From an uncultured Lachnospiraceae bacterium (lineage in GTDB: Bacteria; Bacillota; Clostridia; Lachnospirales; Lachnospiraceae), in NCBI GenBank assembly GCA_947384285.1, contig CANDGI010000001.1, positions 1 through 64,000 of the forward strand: a DNA stretch of 64,000 nucleotides, written 5' to 3'. The notes beneath the pieces were generated by a model, which saw nothing but the letters and a program-made list of their open reading frames with translations, did no database searches and was not told the DNA's origin. This document shows, piece after piece, positions 1 to 8,612 of the stretch. Position numbers and translations under genes: made by a program. The stretch's first letter is position 1; each line of letters begins with the position of its first letter.

Positions 1-1790
1 AGACGCTTGCGGCGCAGCTCTACGGAGAATTCAAGGAGATGTTCCCTGAGAATGCAGTGGAGTATTTTGTGTCCTACTACGACTATTACCAGCCGGAAGC
101 CTATGTCCCATCTTCCGACACCTACATCGCCAAGGATTCTTCCATCAATGAGGAGATAGACAAGCTCAGGCTCTCAGCCACAGCATCGCTGATTGAACGC
201 AAGGATGTAATCATCATATCCAGCGTATCCTGCATCTATGGGCTGGGCGAGCCGGAAAATTTCGAGAAGATGATGGTGTCCCTGCGTCCAGGCATGAGCA
301 AGGACAGGGATGAGGTGATCCGGCAGTTAATCGACACCCAGTATACCCGCAATGACATGGATTTCCACCGGGGTACCTTCCGGGTGCGGGGGGACGTGCT
401 GGAGATTTTTCCAGCTTACAACGGGGAGACAGCCATCCGTGTGGAGTTTTTTGGGGATGAGATTGACCGGATTACGGAAATTGACGTGGTGACGGGGGAG
501 GTGAAGAGCCGTCTGGAGCATATCAGCATATTTCCAGCGTCCCACTATGTGGTGCCCCAGGAGCAGATTAACCGGGCGGTTGTTGACATTGAGAAAGAGC
601 TGGAAGAAAGGGTGCGCTATTTTAAAGGGGAAGATAAGCTGCTGGAGGCTCAGAGAATTGCAGAGCGTACGAATTTTGATATTGAAATGCTGCGGGAAAC
701 AGGCTTTTGCAGCGGTATCGAGAATTATTCCAGGCATCTGGCAGGGACGCCTGAGGGCGCTCCGCCCAATACGCTGATGGATTATTTTCCAGAGGAGTTT
801 CTGATTATTGTAGACGAATCCCATATCACGATTCCACAGGTGCGGGGCATGTATGCAGGGGATCAGTCAAGAAAGGCCACGCTGGTGGATTACGGCTTCC
901 GCCTGCCTTCCGCAAAGGATAACCGGCCCCTGGATTTTGAAGAATTTGAAAGTAAAATAGATCAGATGCTGTTTGTGTCTGCCACGCCCAATGTCTACGA
1001 AAAGGAGCATGAGCTGCTGCGGACGGAGCAGATTATCCGCCCCACCGGGCTTTTAGACCCAGAGGTGGATGTGCGTCCGGTGGAAGGGCAGATTGACGAT
1101 TTGATTGGGGAAGTCAACCGGGAAATTGCCAAGAAGAACAAGGTGCTGATTACCACATTGACCAAGCGGATGGCGGAGGATTTGACCGACTATATGCGTG
1201 AAGTAGGTATCCGGGTAAAATATCTCCATTCGGACATCGATACCCTGGAGCGGGCAGAAATCATCCGGGATTTACGGCTGGATGTATTTGATGTTTTGGT
1301 AGGAATCAACTTATTGCGTGAGGGATTGGATATTCCAGAGATTACCCTGGTAGCGATTTTGGATGCAGACAAAGAAGGATTCCTGCGTTCCGAGACTTCT
1401 TTGATTCAGACCATAGGGCGTGCCGCCCGGAATTCGGAAGGCCATGTGATTATGTATGCGGACAGCATTACGGATTCCATGCGGGTGGCTATAGATGAGA
1501 CAAACCGAAGAAGGGGGATACAGGAAGCCTATAATAAGGAACATGGAATCACGCCAGCCACGATCCGCAAATCGGTCCGGGATTTAATCAGCATATCGAA
1601 AAAGGTTGCAAAAGAGGAGTATCAATTCCAGAAAGACCCCGAATCTATGAGCAAGAAGGAGCTGGAAAAACTAATCGGGGAAATTCAGAAAAAGATGCAG
1701 GCAGCAGCGGCAGAGCTGAATTTCGAAGCAGCGGCAGAGCTGCGTGATAAGATGATAGAGCTGAAAAAGAATTTGCAGGAAATGTCGTAA
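1..1790 (+). CDS. uvrB: UvrABC system protein B, 5' truncated by the window edge
   Basis: This is the damage-verifying helicase of nucleotide excision repair, loaded onto DNA by UvrA and acting before UvrC incision. The open frame runs in from base 3, so the true start and the Walker A region lie upstream. Visible are the beta-hairpin region ([16 protein letters not shown]), the motif LFVSATPN, helicase motif VI (QTIGRAARN) and a C-terminal UVR domain ([16 protein letters not shown], then AAAELRDKM) that in the family contacts UvrC. The protein ends at a TAA. uvrA follows 179 bases downstream on the same strand, the usual uvrBA order in Firmicutes. Identification is secure. Confidence 0.98.
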   Translation, partial: TLAAQLYGEFKEMFPENAVEYFVSYYDYYQPEAYVPSSDTYIAKDSSINEEIDKLRLSATASLIERKDVIIISSVSCIYGLGEPENFEKMMVSLRPGMSKDRDEVIRQLIDTQYTRNDMDFHRGTFRVRGDVLEIFPAYNGETAIRVEFFGDEIDRITEIDVVTGEVKSRLEHISIFPASHYVVPQEQINRAVVDIEKELEERVRYFKGEDKLLEAQRIAERTNFDIEMLRETGFCSGIENYSRHLAGTPEGAPPNTLMDYFPEEFLIIVDESHITIPQVRGMYAGDQSRKATLVDYGFRLPSAKDNRPLDFEEFESKIDQMLFVSATPNVYEKEHELLRTEQIIRPTGLLDPEVDVRPVEGQIDDLIGEVNREIAKKNKVLITTLTKRMAEDLTDYMREVGIRVKYLHSDIDTLERAEIIRDLRLDVFDVLVGINLLREGLDIPEITLVAILDADKEGFLRSETSLIQTIGRAARNSEGHVIMYADSITDSMRVAIDETNRRRGIQEAYNKEHGITPATIRKSVRDLISISKKVAKEEYQFQKDPESMSKKELEKLIGEIQKKMQAAAAELNFEAAAELRDKMIELKKNLQEMS

Positions 1791-1797
1791 CGAAGAT

Positions 1798-1929
1798 TTT
1801 GCAGCGGCAGATACCCCAAAGGAAAAGGAACGCCAGCTTGCAAAAGATATGATAACTGAAATTTGCCAGCGGCAAATGTCCCATGGGAAAAAGAGCTGCC
1901 AACCCGCGAAAAATATAATAACTGAAATT
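1798..1929. repeat. Degenerate tandem duplication in the uvrB-uvrA spacer
   Basis: Two roughly 65-bp units lie head to tail. Both contain a GCAGCGGCA- or CCAGCGGCA-like start and a closing ATATGATAACTGAAATT or ATATAATAACTGAAATT. The units have diverged by many substitutions. No promoter or coding role was seen. Similar spacer duplications occur elsewhere in this window. Confidence 0.7.
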
Positions 1930-1969
1930 TTTCAGACCAGATGACATAGAAAAAAGGAGTTTATGAGAC

Positions 1970-4816
1970 ATGGCGAAAGCAGAAAAGCAATACATTAAAA
2001 TCAGGGGAGCCAACGAACACAATCTGAAAAACCTGGATGTGGATATTCCAAGAAATGAATTTATTGTTCTGACCGGATTAAGCGGGTCTGGAAAGTCTTC
2101 CCTGGCCTTTGACACCATATATGCAGAAGGCCAGAGAAGATATATGGAATCCCTGTCCTCCTATGCAAGGCAGTTTCTGGGACAGATGGAGAAACCAGAT
2201 GTGGAGCGGATTGAGGGGCTTTCCCCGGCGATTTCCATTGATCAGAAATCTACAAACCGCAACCCCAGGTCTACCGTGGGGACGGTGACGGAAATCTATG
2301 ATTATTTTCGTTTGCTGTACGCAAGAATCGGGGTTCCCCACTGTCCGGTCTGTGGGAAAGAGATTAAAAAACAGTCTGTGGATCAGATGGTGGATCAGAT
2401 TTTATCGATGGAAGAAGGAACGAAAATCCAGCTGCTGGCTCCGGTGGTACGTGGGCGCAAGGGAACCCATCAGAAATTATTTGAGCAGGCAAAGCGCAGC
2501 GGTTACGTGAGGGTGCAGGTGGACGGGAATATTTATGATTTGACTGAAGACATTCCCATGGATAAGAATATTAAGCACAACATTGAAATTGTGGTGGACC
2601 GCCTGGTGGTGAAGCCGGGAATCGAGAAGCGCCTGACAGATTCTGTGGAAAATGTGCTGGGGCTTGCAGAAGGATTGATGACAGTGGATGTGATTGGAGG
2701 AGAACCTGTGAATTTTTCCCAAAGCTTTTCCTGCCCAGACTGCGGGGTCAGCATCGAAGAGATTGAGCCAAGAAGTTTTTCCTTTAACAACCCATTCGGC
2801 GCATGCCCGGACTGTTTCGGATTGGGATACAAGATGGAATTTGATATTGATTTGATGATTCCAGATAAGTCCCTGAGCCTTTCCCAGGGGGCTATCCAGG
2901 TGATGGGGTGGCAGTCCAGCACAGACAGCGGAAGCTTTACCAACGCTATCCTGCAGGCATTGGCAAAGGAGTATAAGTTTGATTTGGACACGCCCTATGA
3001 AGAGCTGCCGAAAAAGGTTCAGAATATTTTAATCAACGGCACTGGCGGAAAGGAAGTAAAAGTCCACTATAAGGGCCAGCGGGGGGAAGGCATGTATGAT
3101 GTGGCTTTTGAAGGACTGGTACGGAATGTGGAGCGGCGCTACCGGGAAACAGGATCCGATACCATGAAGCAGGAATATGAGCAGTTTATGCGGGTGACCC
3201 CTTGCAAAACCTGTAAAGGCCAGCGGCTGAAGAAAGAGGCTCTGGCAGTGACGGTTTCCGGCAAGAATATTTACGAGGCCACCTCCATGTCCATATGGAA
3301 ACTGCATGAATTTTTAAAGGAAATGGGGTTAAGCCAGCAGCAGAAATTGATTGGAGCCCAGGTATTAAAGGAAATCCAGGCAAGGGTGGGATTTCTGGTG
3401 GATGTTGGATTGGATTACCTGACTTTGTCCCGGGCAACCGCCACTCTATCCGGCGGGGAAGCCCAGCGCATCCGTCTGGCTACCCAGATTGGCTCCGGCC
3501 TGGTAGGGGTGGCTTATATCCTGGATGAGCCAAGCATTGGGCTGCACCAAAGGGATAATGATAAACTGCTGAATACGCTGAAAAATCTGAAGGATTTGGG
3601 TAATACGCTGATTGTGGTGGAACATGATGAAGATACCATGTTTGCAGCGGATCATATTGTGGACATTGGGCCAGGAGCGGGAGAGCACGGCGGACAGCTG
3701 GTGGCGCAGGGAACGGCCAAGGATATTATGAAAAATAAAAATTCCATCACCGGCGCTTATCTAAGCGGCAGGATTAAGATTCCTGTTCCTGAAACAAGAA
3801 GAAAGCCCACAGGGTTTTTGAAAATCAAAGGAGCCAGGGAGAATAACCTCCAGAATATCAATGTGGAAATTCCTTTGGGGGTTATGACCTGTGTGACAGG
3901 GGTCTCAGGCTCTGGAAAATCCTCCCTGACCAATGAAATCCTATACAAACGCCTGGCAAGAGATTTAAACCGGGCGCGGGTGATTCCAGGCAGACACAAA
4001 TCAATTGAGGGGATGGAACAGCTGGACAAGGTCATTGACATTGACCAGTCTCCCATTGGAAGGACGCCCCGTTCCAATCCTGCCACATATACAGGGGTGT
4101 TTGACCAGATCCGGGATTTGTTTGCAGCAACCCCGGATGCAAAAGCCAAAGGATATGCCAAGGGAAGGTTCAGCTTTAATGTGAAAGGCGGTCGGTGCGA
4201 AGCCTGTGCCGGAGACGGAATCCTGAAAATAGAAATGCATTTTCTGCCGGACGTTTACGTGCCCTGTGAAGTCTGCGGAGGAAAACGCTACAACCGGGAG
4301 ACGCTGGAGGTCAAATACAAGGGGAAAAGCATTTATGACGTATTGGACATGACGGTGGAGGAAGCTTTGGCCTTTTTTGAGCATGTGCCTTCCATCCGGC
4401 GCAAAATTGAAACCTTGTATGACGTGGGACTTTCCTATATTAAGTTAGGACAGCCTTCCACCACCTTGTCCGGCGGAGAAGCCCAGCGCATTAAGCTGGC
4501 TACAGAGTTAAGCAGGCGCAGCACCGGCAAGACCATCTATATTCTGGACGAGCCAACCACAGGGCTTCATTTTGCCGATGTCCATAAGCTGACAGAGATT
4601 TTGCAGCGGCTGGCAGAAGGCGGCAATACAGTGGTGGTAATTGAGCACAACCTGGATGTGATAAAAACCGCCGATTATATCATTGACATGGGTCCGGAAG
4701 GCGGCGATGGCGGCGGAACAGTCATAGCAAAAGGAACCCCGGAAGAAGTAGCAGCGGCAGCAGAGTCCTATACCGGAAGATATATCAAGAAATATCTTTC
4801 CCAAGAGAAAAGCTAG
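1970..4816 (+). CDS. uvrA: UvrABC system protein A
   Basis: This is the damage-recognition ATPase of nucleotide excision repair, a dimer that delivers UvrB to lesions. At 948 residues it has the normal family length. Two ABC modules are visible: Walker A motifs GLSGSGKSS (about residue 35) and GVSGSGKSS (about 645), each with an LSGGEAQRI signature. Zinc-binding cysteine pairs appear as [20 protein letters not shown] and [18 protein letters not shown]. The start is supported by AAAAAGGAG upstream of the ATG. It follows uvrB on the same strand, probably in one operon. Nothing unusual was seen. Confidence 0.99.
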   Translation: MAKAEKQYIKIRGANEHNLKNLDVDIPRNEFIVLTGLSGSGKSSLAFDTIYAEGQRRYMESLSSYARQFLGQMEKPDVERIEGLSPAISIDQKSTNRNPRSTVGTVTEIYDYFRLLYARIGVPHCPVCGKEIKKQSVDQMVDQILSMEEGTKIQLLAPVVRGRKGTHQKLFEQAKRSGYVRVQVDGNIYDLTEDIPMDKNIKHNIEIVVDRLVVKPGIEKRLTDSVENVLGLAEGLMTVDVIGGEPVNFSQSFSCPDCGVSIEEIEPRSFSFNNPFGACPDCFGLGYKMEFDIDLMIPDKSLSLSQGAIQVMGWQSSTDSGSFTNAILQALAKEYKFDLDTPYEELPKKVQNILINGTGGKEVKVHYKGQRGEGMYDVAFEGLVRNVERRYRETGSDTMKQEYEQFMRVTPCKTCKGQRLKKEALAVTVSGKNIYEATSMSIWKLHEFLKEMGLSQQQKLIGAQVLKEIQARVGFLVDVGLDYLTLSRATATLSGGEAQRIRLATQIGSGLVGVAYILDEPSIGLHQRDNDKLLNTLKNLKDLGNTLIVVEHDEDTMFAADHIVDIGPGAGEHGGQLVAQGTAKDIMKNKNSITGAYLSGRIKIPVPETRRKPTGFLKIKGARENNLQNINVEIPLGVMTCVTGVSGSGKSSLTNEILYKRLARDLNRARVIPGRHKSIEGMEQLDKVIDIDQSPIGRTPRSNPATYTGVFDQIRDLFAATPDAKAKGYAKGRFSFNVKGGRCEACAGDGILKIEMHFLPDVYVPCEVCGGKRYNRETLEVKYKGKSIYDVLDMTVEEALAFFEHVPSIRRKIETLYDVGLSYIKLGQPSTTLSGGEAQRIKLATELSRRSTGKTIYILDEPTTGLHFADVHKLTEILQRLAEGGNTVVVIEHNLDVIKTADYIIDMGPEGGDGGGTVIAKGTPEEVAAAAESYTGRYIKKYLSQEKS

Positions 4817-4834
4817 CACTACAGCGGACAATCA

Positions 4835-4908
4835 ATATTTCGATACACAGGAAAGGCTCATCCTGCCTTTCCGCCCCGTGTTCGCATATTAAAAGTTCAT
4901 TGTAGTAC
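4835..4908. repeat. Family 1 dispersed repeat, internally deleted copy
   Basis: The left part (TTTCGATACACAGGAAAGG) matches the beginning of the longer copies near 13949 and 30564. The right part (CATCCTGCC, then CGTGTTCGCATAT) matches the 72-bp units at 30721-30899. The palindromic middle of the long copies is missing, so this looks like a deletion derivative. It lies just after uvrA. A further worn remnant may sit at about 23380-23412 (TCCGCGTCCAAATATTAAAAG). Confidence 0.65.
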
Positions 4909-4961
4909 TTGGAGGGTGTTTGAAAAGGAAGATCGCTCCGCAGCCTAATACCTAATAAAAG

Positions 4962-4985
4962 AAGGCTGTCCATCTGGACAGCCTT
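4962..4985. terminator. Perfect 10-bp hairpin, probable terminator
   Basis: AAGGCTGTCC, loop ATCT, GGACAGCCTT. The + strand lacks a clean T run after it. Read on the minus strand the hairpin is followed by CTTTTATTAGG, so it would terminate better in that direction. It may close the uvrBA unit or be bidirectional. Confidence 0.6.
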
Positions 4986-5000
4986 AATATTCGGGGAGTA

Positions 5001-5027
5001 CTTCCTGGATTCTTGGAATCCAGGAAG
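5001..5027. other. Second perfect stem-loop in the uvrA-mbl spacer
   Basis: CTTCCTGGATTC, loop TTG, GAATCCAGGAAG: a perfect 12-bp stem with no T run on either side. It is not a standard terminator. With the repeat at 4835, the hairpin at 4962 and the promoter near 5215 it accounts for most of what can be seen in the 557-base spacer. Confidence 0.55.
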
Positions 5028-5214
5028 CATGAGTTATGAAAAATTATATTAGCTTGTTAGCTAGTACAGATACTAGTATAACGGAAGAATGTGAAGGATA
5101 TGTGAATAAAACAAGAAAAGTTTAAGAAAATTATAAAAAATCCATAAACTTCGATAAGAAATTCCATGGAAAAGGTTAATAATAGACGTTTTTTTATATT
5201 TTACAAAAAAAGAC

Positions 5215-5243
5215 TTTGAAAATTCTCTATGATTGTATATAAT
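5215..5243 (+). promoter_or_regulatory. Sigma-A-type promoter for the mbl-flagellar unit
   Basis: TTTGAA (or TTGAAA one base later) lies 16-17 bases before a perfect TATAAT at 5238-5243. The surroundings are AT-rich. The leader to the mbl start is about 125 bases. Confidence 0.7.
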
Positions 5244-5373
5244 GTAAATGTATATGGAAAAATAGAGTTATTATGTTTAATGATATCAAGTGGGAAGAAA
5301 CGCCCATATTTACAGACGGCAGAGGCGCCGCCAGTATTTTGAAGCAGATAGAGAGACGAAAGGGGAACAAGTG

Positions 5374-6372
5374 ATGTCAACAGATATTGGAATTGACTTA
5401 GGGACGGCAAGTATCCTTGTATATATAAAAGGGAAAGGTGTTGTATTAAAAGAACCCTCAGTGGTTGCATTTGACAGAGATACAAATAAAATAAAAGCAA
5501 TCGGGGAAGAGGCTCGCCTCATGCTGGGAAGGACGCCTGGAAATATTGTTGCAGTAAGACCTTTGCGCCAAGGGGTTATTTCTGACTATACAGTGACCGA
5601 AAAAATGTTAAGATACTTTATTCAGAAAGCCATGGGCAAGAAAAGCTTCCGCAAGCCGAGAATCAGCGTATGCGTACCCAGCGGTGTCACCGAGGTGGAG
5701 AAGAAGGCCGTGGAGGATGCCACCTACCAGGCAGGCGCAAGGGAGGTTTCTATCATTGAAGAACCCATAGCGGCAGCAATTGGGGCAGGGGTGGACATTT
5801 CCAAGCCCTGCGGCAACATGATCGTGGATATTGGCGGCGGTACGGCAGATATTGCGGTGATTTCCCTGGGAGGAACGGTAGTGAGCACTTCCATAAAAAT
5901 TGCAGGGGATGATTTTGACGAAGCCATTGTACGTTATATGCGCAAGAAGCATAATCTATTGATAGGCGAGAGAACAGCCGAGGACATTAAGATAAAAATC
6001 GGAACATGTTTTCCACTGGCACAGAATGATACCATGGATGTGCGGGGACGTAATCTTGTCACAGGCCTTCCAAAAACTGTGTCGGTATCTTCCGAAGAGA
6101 CAGAGGAAGCTTTGCGGGAATCCACCCTCCAGATTGTGGAAGCAGTACACAGCGTACTGGAAAAAACACCGCCGGAGCTGGCGGCAGACGTGGCTGACCG
6201 GGGCATTATTTTAACTGGCGGCGGCGCACTGCTCCGGGGGCTGGAAGAGCTGATTGAGGACAGGACAGGAATCAATACCATGACAGCAGAAGAGCCGATG
6301 ACCTGCGTGGCCATCGGAACCGGGAAATATGTGGAATTCTTGTCCGGCAAACCGGGAAAACTGGATGATTAA
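5374..6372 (+). CDS. mbl: MreB-family rod-shape actin homolog, Mbl-like
   Basis: This is a bacterial actin that forms membrane-associated filaments organising lateral cell-wall synthesis. The 332-residue product carries the actin-fold phosphate loops DIGIDLGTAS and MIVDIGGGTADIAV, the ERTAEDIKIKIG stretch, and the adenosine loop TGGGALLRGL. The frame opens further upstream, but the ATG used here follows AAAGGGGAA and gives the normal family N-terminus (MSTDIGIDLGTAS). Assignment to Mbl rather than MreB rests mainly on context: as in Bacillus subtilis, two FlgF/FlgG-like genes (flhO, flhP) follow directly. The usual mreB partners mreC and mreD are absent here. Confidence 0.93.
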   Translation: MSTDIGIDLGTASILVYIKGKGVVLKEPSVVAFDRDTNKIKAIGEEARLMLGRTPGNIVAVRPLRQGVISDYTVTEKMLRYFIQKAMGKKSFRKPRISVCVPSGVTEVEKKAVEDATYQAGAREVSIIEEPIAAAIGAGVDISKPCGNMIVDIGGGTADIAVISLGGTVVSTSIKIAGDDFDEAIVRYMRKKHNLLIGERTAEDIKIKIGTCFPLAQNDTMDVRGRNLVTGLPKTVSVSSEETEEALRESTLQIVEAVHSVLEKTPPELAADVADRGIILTGGGALLRGLEELIEDRTGINTMTAEEPMTCVAIGTGKYVEFLSGKPGKLDD

Positions 6373-6376
6373 ATAC

Positions 6377-6480
6377 AGAATGTTTTTATGAAGGCCAGTT
6401 CCCAGGCCCGGGAGCAAAACCGGGACGTTAATTATGGAATGCTTTTTGGGAAAAGCCAGTTCCCAGGCACAGGAATAAAG
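6377..6480. repeat. Degenerate tandem duplication between mbl and flhO
   Basis: Two units about 60 bases apart share GAATG, then GCCAGTTCCCAGGC, then CA(G/A)GA-rich ends. They have diverged by substitutions and small indels. No further signal was recognised. Confidence 0.65.
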
Positions 6481-6524
6481 TACAAAAGCAGCATGTAGTG
6501 ATATAAATTAAAGGAGCAGGAATT

Positions 6525-7325
6525 ATGGTAAAAGGGTTATATACTGCGTATACAGGGATGATAAACCAGCAGAATAGATTGGATGTGCTTACCAACAACC
6601 TGGCGAACTCTGCCACAAACGGATTTAAAAAAGAAGGCTCCACCTCACAGGCCTTCGATGAAATGCTGGCGATTAAGATTAAGGATACTTCAGCTATGGG
6701 GCTTCCCCGGGGGCTGGGGGATGTAAGCCTGGGCGTTAAGATTGGGGAGTGTTATACGGATTTTGGACAGGGAAGTTTCCGCGTAACAGACAATCTTTAT
6801 GATATTGCGATCAATGGAGATGGATTTTATGCCATTTCCTTTACCAATAAAGCAGGGGAGACTTCTGTAAAATATACCAGGGATGGCGCTTTTACAGTCA
6901 GCAGGGATGGCTACCTGATGACAAAGGACGGGGACTTTGTGCTGAACCAGGCTGCAGCCCTGGCAGGCAACCCAGGGCAGGCCGGATACATAAGAATTGA
7001 CCCTAACGTGGAATTGAAGGTAGAAGAGGACGGCAATTTATACCAGAATGGACAGCTGGTGGGACAGATAGGGGTTGTAGATTTTGCAGACTATAATTTT
7101 TTGGAGAAGTACGGCGAAAATATGTATGAGCTGACCGAGGGCGGGCAGGCGCAGGCCTCTGATGCCCAGGTAATTCAGGGAACCCTGGAGATGTCCAATG
7201 TCAATGTAATTTCCGAGATGGTGGAAATGATTACCATTTCCAGAGCGTATGAGACCAACCAGAAGATTATACAGTCTATTGATGAGACACTTGAAAAAGC
7301 TGTAAATAATATCGGCAAGGCATAG
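6525..7325 (+). CDS. flhO: Flagellar basal-body rod protein, FlgF/FlhO type
   Basis: This is a component of the flagellar rod, exported through the flagellar type III apparatus and assembled in the envelope. The 266-residue product has the N-terminal rod signature (GLYTAYTGMINQQNRLDVLTNN, shortened here, then LANSATNGFKKE) and the C-terminal helix ending (NVISEMVEMITISRAYETNQ) that pair into the coiled-coil core of this family. AAAGGAGCAGG precedes the ATG. It sits between mbl and a second rod gene, matching the Bacillus mbl-flhO-flhP order. No signal peptide is seen, as expected for axial proteins. Confidence 0.93.
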   Translation: MVKGLYTAYTGMINQQNRLDVLTNNLANSATNGFKKEGSTSQAFDEMLAIKIKDTSAMGLPRGLGDVSLGVKIGECYTDFGQGSFRVTDNLYDIAINGDGFYAISFTNKAGETSVKYTRDGAFTVSRDGYLMTKDGDFVLNQAAALAGNPGQAGYIRIDPNVELKVEEDGNLYQNGQLVGQIGVVDFADYNFLEKYGENMYELTEGGQAQASDAQVIQGTLEMSNVNVISEMVEMITISRAYETNQKIIQSIDETLEKAVNNIGKA

Positions 7326-7343
7326 GAAGGAGCGGCATAAATT

Positions 7344-8159
7344 ATGATGAGATCATTGTGGTCGGCAGCGTCCGGCATGATTTCCCAGCAGACAGCAGTG
7401 GATACCATTGCACACAATCTGTCTAATGTAAATACCACCGGATATAAGACGGAGAAAGCAGAATTTAAAACGTTATTGTACCAGACATTACAGACCAGGA
7501 CCACCACTGCAAATGGTGAACAGAAGCCGATTCCGGCTCAGGTTGGGCTGGGAACCAGGGTGGCGTCCATCACTTCCAGTTTTGCCCAAGGTCCTATGCT
7601 TGCCAGTGAAAGCTTTACCGCTATGGCAGTTGCCGGAGATGGTTTTTTTGCAGTAAGAGGGACGGACGGCAACACATATTACACCCGGAATGGAGACTTC
7701 AAATTGAGTGTGGGAGACGATGGGAACCTTACGCTGGTAACGGCCAATGGTTATCCAGTGCTTGGAACAGACGGCAACCCAATTACCATACCAGGGGATG
7801 TGAGCAGCAGCAAGATACAGGTGTCCACAGAAGGAGCTTTCGGTTATCTGGATGGAAATGGGAATTTTGTAACTGCGGGCAATATCGGGTTATTCCAGTT
7901 CAGCAACCCGGCTGGTTTGGAAAAGCTGTCCAACAGCCTTCTGGCAGTGACGGATGCGTCCGGGGAAGCACTGAACGAGGCAAATACAGCAAACATTATA
8001 CGGAGTGAAGTGCGCCAGAAGTATGTGGAGGGTTCCAATGTCCAGGTGGCTGACGAGATGGTAAACCTGATTGTAGCCCAGAGGGCATATGAGATGAATT
8101 CCAAGGCAATTCAGGCAGCGGACGATATGTTAGGCCAGGCAAACCAGCTGAAGAGATAA
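7344..8159 (+). CDS. flhP: Flagellar distal-rod protein, FlgG/FlhP type
   Basis: This is a rod protein of 271 residues. The N-terminus (SLWSAASGMISQQTAVDT, then HNLSNVNTTGYK) and C-terminus (ADEMVNLIVAQRAYEMNSK) are the characteristic axial-protein signatures, here closest to FlgG because of the NVNTTGYK form. AGGAAGGAG lies upstream; the first of two adjacent ATG codons is used. The gene follows flhO by 18 bases, so they are surely co-transcribed. The presence of rod genes suggests a motile ancestor or a motile organism, but no flagellin or motor genes are in view. Confidence 0.93.
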   Translation: MMRSLWSAASGMISQQTAVDTIAHNLSNVNTTGYKTEKAEFKTLLYQTLQTRTTTANGEQKPIPAQVGLGTRVASITSSFAQGPMLASESFTAMAVAGDGFFAVRGTDGNTYYTRNGDFKLSVGDDGNLTLVTANGYPVLGTDGNPITIPGDVSSSKIQVSTEGAFGYLDGNGNFVTAGNIGLFQFSNPAGLEKLSNSLLAVTDASGEALNEANTANIIRSEVRQKYVEGSNVQVADEMVNLIVAQRAYEMNSKAIQAADDMLGQANQLKR

Positions 8160-8251
8160 TAAGATGCAGCGGCTGATAGACCGCTGTATGTAATAGGCAG
8201 AGCAATAGTTCCGGCAACAGTAAACTTGCAATTTGGGAAAGAAGGATACAT

Positions 8252-8608
8252 ATGAGTCTTGATTTAAGCGCAATTAATTCTTACAGCAATTACAGTACGG
8301 ATACGGCATCCGATTCTACCAATAAATTGGAAGAAACCTTGAAGTCTGATTTGTCCACAGCTACAGAAGAGGAACTGATGGATGTGTGCAAGGATTTCGA
8401 AGCCTATTTTGTGGAGCAGATGTTTAAGGCAATGCAGAAGATGGTTCCAGAGTCCAAGGACAATGTTTCAGCATCCACCAGGCAGCTGCAGGATTATTAT
8501 AAAGAGCAGATGACCCAAAGCTTTGCGGAGCAGGCAACAGAAGGCGGAGGGCTGGGGATTGCCCAGATGCTTTACGAGCAGATGAAGCACAATTATAATA
8601 TGGAGTAG
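8252..8608 (+). CDS. flgJ: Rod-binding protein, FlgJ N-terminal domain only
   Basis: This small 118-residue protein matches the rod-capping half of FlgJ: CKDFEAYFVEQMFKAMQKMV in the middle and a C-terminal GLGIAQMLYEQMK. The muramidase half found in many proteobacterial FlgJ proteins is absent, which is usual in Firmicutes. It likely caps the growing rod. The residues before about 30 are low-complexity (Ser, Thr, Asn). GAAAGAAGGA precedes the ATG. It follows flhP and abuts recD2, whose start lies just after this stop codon. A short hairpin (CAGCGG/CCGCTG, 8167-8186) sits in the spacer before it. Confidence 0.85.
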   Translation: MSLDLSAINSYSNYSTDTASDSTNKLEETLKSDLSTATEEELMDVCKDFEAYFVEQMFKAMQKMVPESKDNVSASTRQLQDYYKEQMTQSFAEQATEGGGLGIAQMLYEQMKHNYNME

Positions 8609-8612
8609 AATT

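Noticed and set aside
1645..2118. Minus-strand frame across the uvrB-uvrA junction
   Set aside because: It overlaps two certain genes and the duplicated spacer; its internal repeats come from the duplication.
5290..5373. N-terminal extension of the MreB-family protein by 28 residues
   Set aside because: The extension is Arg/Gln rich, unlike any family member, and the ATG at 5374 has a proper binding site.
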